From Heterotrichella gracilis (lineage: Eukaryota; Sar; Xanthophyceae; Tribonematales; Xanthonemataceae): 64,000 bases of DNA. Under the pieces are notes generated by a model. That model was not told the DNA's origin, did not search any database, and saw only the letters and a program-made list of their open reading frames with translations. The stretch is from contig JAULBX010029599.1 in assembly GCA_032358255.1 (NCBI GenBank), positions 62,001-126,000 on the forward strand. Reading direction: 5' to 3'. This document shows positions 59,201-64,000 of this stretch, piece after piece. The position numbers and the translations under genes are program-made. Position 1 is the first letter of the stretch. The number at the start of each line of letters is the position of its first letter.

Positions 59201-62200
59201 CCTCCAGGCAATCACCAGCGCAGGCCCCTGCCCCGCTCACTCGGTCGTCATCTAGGGCCAAGCAGCAGCCTGCGGCGCAGCCCCGTGCGGAACCCCAGAG
59301 GGTTTCTGGGCGCGGCAAGCCGCCCAAGGGGGCTGGTACGGCTCCACCCAAGGCGGCAGGTGGGAGGCTGTGCACTGCAATGTGCCCTTGGGCTCATCCG
59401 CCCCCTAGATCGTGCCTGATCGGTGCGGCATGCTGTGTGGCGTGCTGCGCGGCATGCATCATTGCCATTGCCAATGCGCTGCGTGAGTGGATGGTGCAGT
59501 ACATGACTGCTGCCATACTGTAGCCACCTAAATGTTTGCCTGCGAGTGGCAATGATGGGTCCCCCATTCTGCAACTCTGGTGGCTTCTGTGGCGCTCAAG
59601 TGGCACTGTTGGAATTGCTGGTGCATAGTAATGGCGGTGGCGGCGCAGGTGATGCCAAGCCCGGCCCCTCAGGTGCCAACCCCACCAACAGCGGCTCGCA
59701 GCAGGGAGGGCGCAAGCCAGCCAACAGCGGGCGCAGCAGCGGTGGCAACGGGGCAGGCAACAATGGCGCCGCCAGCCGAGCCAATGCCAATGTCAGTGCC
59801 AATGCCAATGCGACTGGCATTGCCAGTGCCAGTGTGAATGCCAATCCGTTGACCAAGGCGCTGCTGATGGCCAGTGTGCCGGACCTGAGGCCAGCCACCA
59901 CAGTCATGGAGGTAAACCCTAAACCCTAATCCTGAGGCCAGGCACTGTGTCACCGTGTCATGTAGGTACCCCAAACCCTAATTGTACTTTTAATCATTAC
60001 ACTGTAATTATTGTTGTCATTATTACCATCAATATTATGATTGTTACTTTGACCTTGTACTTGAATAGTTGCAGTTGTAAGTGATTGTACTTGTGATTAT
60101 AATTCACACCATGTACCTCCCAGGCCCAGGAGCGCGGCGAGCAGACGCAGTACCTGGATGATGTCATCTACGCGCTGGATGGGCTCATGCCATCAAACTC
60201 GCTATCCGTGCAGCAGGACAGCGCCGCCTCGCTGGCAGAGATTTGCGCCTCAAGGCGGGGGCGCATGGCGCTCAGGTAGGCGGGTTTAGGGTTTAGGCTT
60301 TAGGCTTTAGGGACAGCCGCAGCCGCTTGCACCGCGCATGCCAATCATGCTGATTACAGTGCTCTATGCTTGGGCGTGTATGGCTGCATGGGGCAGATTG
60401 GGAAGTATGTCCTAACAATGGGATTGCATACATGTCACGATTACCCTGGGGATGTTGCAACGCCTGGGATGGTTTGCTGTGTGAACGCATTGGGGCCACA
60501 TGGAGGACCCCATCCAGAAACCCTATCATTCAACCCTACTCCTCTCCTGGGTGGTGCAGGAGCGCCGGGCTGGCAGCCGAGGTGCTCTCGGTGGCCTCCC
60601 GGCTACCCGTGGCAGCAGACCCCACCCTAGCCCTCGCCTTCGCCACCATCGCATTCGCGTTTGCCTCCCCGGATGGCGACCTGGGCTTGCTGGCCAGTGA
60701 CGATGGCATGGCTGTCATCCTCAGCGCCATCGCGGGGTCCCACCTGCCCCACAGCAGCAGCAGCAGCAGGGCTGCCTGGGAGAAGATCTCGCGAATTCTG
60801 ACGGAGGGGCCGCTGTCCCGGGGACTGCCCAGGGAGCTGACCGAGGATGCAAAATCGGTGGTGGTGGCGGCGCTGGCAGGTACGGGACTACCTTCAGAGC
60901 ATTACATGTTTGCAACCTGCACCTGCAATACATATTCCTACACCATGCTGGTGGAGGTTGTTTGCCAATCCTGGAGGAATTGACCATATAGCAACATATG
61001 TTGTTACTAGGCATGCACCTCGTACGCATGTGTGTATGGCTTCCAGCACCACCGATCACCACTGTGCCTTTGCAGGTGCCACTGACCCTCACCGGGGTAG
61101 CCCCCAGGGGGAGCGCCTGAAGGAGGCCATGCGAGGGTCGGGTGTGCTAGATGCAGTGGTGGGGTGTGGCAGGGAGTATGCGGGGCAGTACCGGCGAGAA
61201 CAGGGGGCAGATGGTGGGGTGGCTGTCAGGTGAGGGAACGGTGGGGGGTGGGGGGCGGCGATATGCGCATGGTGAATGTTTTTGGTACCTTTTGTGCCGT
61301 GGAACTGGTTAAGGCTAAGCTTTAGGTTTGTATGCGCCTGAGTGAGATTCATTCCTGGTGGTTGCTGCGCCGTAGGTTTGTCAGGGGGATGGCATGTGTG
61401 CAACAGTACCACACGCACACAACTGCACTGGTGCAGCCGACCATTTCAAGCCATACAACTAAGCAAACCCTGCCCAGCACTGCTTGGCATACCTGCAAGA
61501 CAAAGAAAAACCCTGATCGCTGACCCCTAATCACCACCCACTGCCTGGCATACCTGCAGGACCCTGACCAAGCTGCAGCGCGCCCTCACCCTCCTGGAGA
61601 ATGTCACCTTTGCGTGCACAGCCAATGAGACGCACCTGGTGGCACTGGCACTGCCCGCCACGCAGGAGGCGGGGCCAGGGGGACCCTTTGCATCCTGGCT
61701 GGTGTCCCTCACTGCGGCGCTGTGGCAGCCCGACCAGGCGGCGCCGGTGGGAACCCTAAAGGTGGGCACTGCGACGAGGCAGAAACCTTAGTGTAGGGGA
61801 TTGTGCGTTGTGGGGCCGGGTGTGTGTGCATCATCTCGCTTGTTGCCCGGCCCGCACCATGCCACAGCATGTGGTTGAGTGACTAAAAATGACAAAGTTA
61901 GCTGTCACCCAGTTGCAAAACCTGGGCCTTCAAACCAATCGCTGGTGCAACGTCACCAACCTAGTCTTCACCTCTTCCCCATTGGACTGTAGCAGCCACC
62001 CTGACCTCCCTCCTTGCAGGAGTGCCTGCACGCGTGCCTGGCTGTGCTGATGAACGTGACGCACAACCACGATGGGGGGAGGGAGCAGGTGGTGGCGGCA
62101 GGAGGGGTGGCGGCGGCGCTGGCAGTGCTCAGACACTGGGTGGATATGGACCCAACCACGCCAAGGGGTAAGCGCATGCGGAGGGAATTGGGGGTGCGGG

Positions 62201-63626
62201 GTTATGTGCTGGAAGTTGCAAAGCACTGTAGGCGTTTGTGGGTAGTGACAGGGACTGTCGCGACCAAATGCGTGTGGGTTTCAGCTGCTGTAGCAAGTTT
62301 GGGTCGTCGGTCGGTCATTGCTGGGCCCCTCCAGTGTCTGCCGTCTTTGTTGCAGTATCAGGGGTGACCCCTTGCCACATTACTTGAGTCCCAGTGTCCC
62401 AACATGCACACCGCTAAAAGTTTATACTGTAAGATTCAAGGTAAGTTGCAAATACACTAATGATTTTTCGGGCACAGTCCCGATAATCGGGAATCGGATT
62501 GTGATCAGATGAATTTCTTATTTTCTTCTTTTCCAATTGCGCACATTTATGCATTGCAGGTGCTGCACGGGCACGGATCCTGTCCGGGATCGACCTCATC
62601 AGCGTATCCCTGGGATTGCTCATCAACCTGGTGGAGGAAACCCACGCCAACCGGCGCGTGGTCCAGGCACACCAGGATGCGCCACCTGGCAACGGGGTGC
62701 CCCATGTGGGTACTGTGTCGCTGCTGTGCCGGCTGATGGCCATCATGGCGGTGGAGAGGGGTGGGGGTGGGGGCAGGGAGGGCGACGAGATGACTGTTGA
62801 GCGGTTACAGGAGCGGGAGGAGCAGGGGCACGCGTCGATTGTAGAGGTGAGGATATGGAAAAGTGAGGAGGAGTATGTTAAACTTACGAGTATAGATCAT
62901 AAAAAATTGGAAGGACAAGCTGGGTGGCTATGTATTCGATTATATTTAGCGCATGGAATGATGGCACCTGCATATGTATGCACCGAGAAAATATTCGTGC
63001 TCGGCTTGGAAACCCTTCCTTGTGATCTTGTAATGCGCATTCACCACCAGCACCAGCACCATGCCAGCACGTGACCAGCAACTTGTCCTGCACACCTTTT
63101 GTAATCATCAAGCAATGGTTACAATCATGTGTGCCTGCAGACCATTTGTAATCACCAATCAATGGTTACAATCATGTGTGCCTGCAGACCATTTGCAATC
63201 AACAAGTGATCGTCACAATCATGTGTGCCTGCAGACCATTTGCAATCAACAAGTAATCGTCACAACCATGTGTGCCTGCAGACCATTTGTAATCAACAAG
63301 TAATCGTCACAATCATGTGTGCCTGCAGACATTTGTAATCAACAAGTAATCGTCACAATCATGTGTGCCTGCAGACCTACACCGCGCTGCTCCTGGGTTT
63401 CCTCATCGAGGGCGACGAGGAGCTCCAAAGCAGTGCAGCGGCGCTGCTGCCTGGCCAGTCGCTGGATTGCGTGGTGCGGGCAGTGGAGTGCTGCCTGCAC
63501 TTTTACGTGAACGCGGGCGCCATCACCAAGTCCACAGAGGCCTCCTTGCGCAAGCTGCTGGCGTCACTCAAGCGTGACGTGGCCATGTCGCAGCACCTGG
63601 CATCGCAGCAGTCGGTGCAAATATGA
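56282..63626 (+). CDS. WAPL: WAPL cohesin release factor
   Basis: Ten exons (56282-57493, 58879-59359, 59649-59911, 60124-60275, 60560-60879, 61076-61229, 61560-61761, 62020-62167, 62560-62846, 63375-63626) give 1156 residues. The N-terminal 640 are low-complexity Ser, Pro, Ala, Gln and Lys with basic patches (FTRKRRGSS, KQKQSTLQSFFRSSS; the latter resembles a PCNA-binding PIP box, Q..L..FF). From about 645 the WAPL fold begins: VMEAQERGEQTQYLDDVIYA, LDGLMPSNSLSVQQDSAASL, AEICASRRGRMALRSAG, matching plant WAPL (EFGE, DEV, ALDGL). Helical repeats with LVEETHANRRVV and ALLLGFLIEGDEE continue to the end. WAPL opens the cohesin ring to release it from chromosomes. Exon 2 and 3 repeats (ANANVSANANATG) are variable-looking. 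Confidence 0.9.
57736..58782. mobile_element. About 1.05-kb hAT-like non-autonomous transposon
   Basis: The left end TAGGGATTCAAAATACCACG is the imperfect inverse of the right end, whose reverse complement begins TAGGGATGCAAGACACGTGA. Both ends continue into runs of ACGTATT and TACGTA words. Flanks are GCCTAAAC (57728-57735) and CCCTAAAC (58783-58790), seven of eight matching, as expected for an 8-bp hAT target duplication, though they also resemble a telomere unit. The inside is AT-rich with no transposase. It occupies most of WAPL intron 1 and the ends are diverged, so it is older than the element in the DHHC gene. Confidence 0.75.
59884..59983 (+). repeat. Tandem duplication of exon 3' end plus telomere-like tract
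   Basis: Unit 1 (59884-59929) runs CCTGAGGCCAGCCACC, GTCATGGAG, GTAAACCCTAAACCCTAAT across the WAPL exon 3 donor. Unit 2 (59931-59983) runs CCTGAGGCCAGGCACT, GTCATGTAG, GTACCCCAAACCCTAAT. The boundary and the telomere-like tail are duplicated as one block. Confidence 0.85.
61478..61570 (+). repeat. Duplicated acceptor before WAPL exon 7
   Basis: CACTGCTTGGCATACCTGCA at 61478 matches the functional CACTGCCTGGCATACCTGCA (61539) with one difference. AAAACCCTGA and ACCCCTAATC lie between. The upstream copy reads CTGCAAG, so its acceptor has decayed. Confidence 0.85.
63083..63376 (+). repeat. 47-bp tandem repeats, each with a splice acceptor, before WAPL exon 10
   Basis: TGTGCCTGCAG ends at 63140, 63187, 63234, 63281, 63328 and 63374, a period of 47 (last 46). 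Each unit continues with ACCATTTGTAATCAACAAGT, AATCGTCACAATCA. A degenerate seventh unit precedes at about 63083. The last acceptor is the one in frame with exon 10. Units are about 90-98 percent alike, so the array is young. Confidence 0.95.
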
Positions 63627-64000
63627 ATGGCACGTCTGTCTGTTGTATTGGGGTGAATGCAGCGTAGCGAGTTGCCATGGAGATCGTGCATAATCTAGGC
63701 GGCATGGTTTGGGACTGCATATTTATGCGAAGGTGGGATGTTGGTAGTTCCCTCATGGCGATGACAATCATTGACAGAGTCTGAGCGTTTTTGTATACGT
63801 CTTTTTTTTAATCAACTGAGTACATAGTACGTGCTAAATGCGGACCGGTTCATGCCTCAAAGCATGCATAGCACATTATGCAAATTTCACAGCTGGATAA
63901 TATATATTACCGTAAACAGCGGTGGCTGTGCTGCCATTAACAAGCAGTTTGCCATCAGCTGAAAACAGTGGCTTCACGCGAGTTTTAAGCATGGCATTGT
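63627..64000 (+). other. 3' flank of WAPL
   Basis: 374 bases after the WAPL stop, presumably the 3' UTR and beyond. No coding signal or repeat seen. Confidence 0.4.

Noticed and set aside
63083-63376. CRISPR-like array of 47-bp units
   Set aside because: The units are head to tail without spacers, sit inside an intron of a eukaryotic gene and end at its splice acceptor.
1-64000. tRNA, rRNA or riboswitch genes
   Set aside because: I saw no convincing A-box/B-box pair, rRNA core or riboswitch fold by eye; a covariance-model scan would be needed to exclude small ones.

Overview
The window is nuclear DNA of an intron-rich green alga. The evidence is: about 99 spliceosomal introns that I could place by hand, mostly 90-500 bases with GT-AG ends (three GC-AG); plastid-type N-terminal extensions on several proteins; a plant-type DHHC transferase carrying an N-terminal CxxC/CGWCG zinc motif; a plant-type WAPL; and many short CCCTAAA/TTTAGGG-like tracts, the plant and trebouxiophyte telomere unit, scattered inside introns. 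I cannot name the species. A trebouxiophyte or related chlorophyte is my best guess.

There are fourteen gene models, thirteen of them complete from ATG to stop; all exon junctions keep the reading frame. From left to right: the 3' part of an FkbM-type methyltransferase (+); a secreted protein of unknown function (+); SAP30BP/HCNGP (-); FNBP4-like WW protein (+); choline-transporter-like CTL/SLC44 (+) followed by a decayed CTL exon copy; a small plastid-type unknown protein (-); a HI0933/YhiN-type flavoprotein (+); an oxysterol-binding-related protein (+); an SLC38/AVT-type amino acid transporter (+); a plastid-type GlpX class II fructose-bisphosphatase (+); a DHHC S-acyltransferase (-); a KH-domain protein (+); a WDR77/MEP50-like WD40 protein (-); and WAPL, the cohesin release factor (+). 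Four pairs are head to head (SAP30BP/FNBP4, plastid unknown/flavoprotein, DHHC/KH, WDR77/WAPL) and probably share promoters. The genes belong to different processes (splicing, chromatin, lipid and amino acid transport, carbon fixation) and do not form a pathway.

Two non-autonomous DNA transposons lie in introns: a 563-bp element with perfect 27-bp terminal inverted repeats inside the DHHC gene, and a roughly 1.05-kb hAT-like element in WAPL intron 1.

The most striking thing is not a gene. Again and again the sequence at an exon-intron boundary is present two to six times in the neighbouring intron, in progressively decayed copies, often with CCCTAAA-like telomeric motifs between copies. I see this in the methyltransferase (five boundaries), the amino acid transporter (two), the DHHC gene (one) and WAPL (three, including a 47-bp tandem array in which each unit carries the same splice acceptor). 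Tandem duplications also fill introns of the flavoprotein and KH genes, and WDR77 intron 1 is flanked by a 14-bp direct repeat. This looks like intron gain and growth by duplication of splice-junction DNA, coupled to telomere-like repeat insertion.
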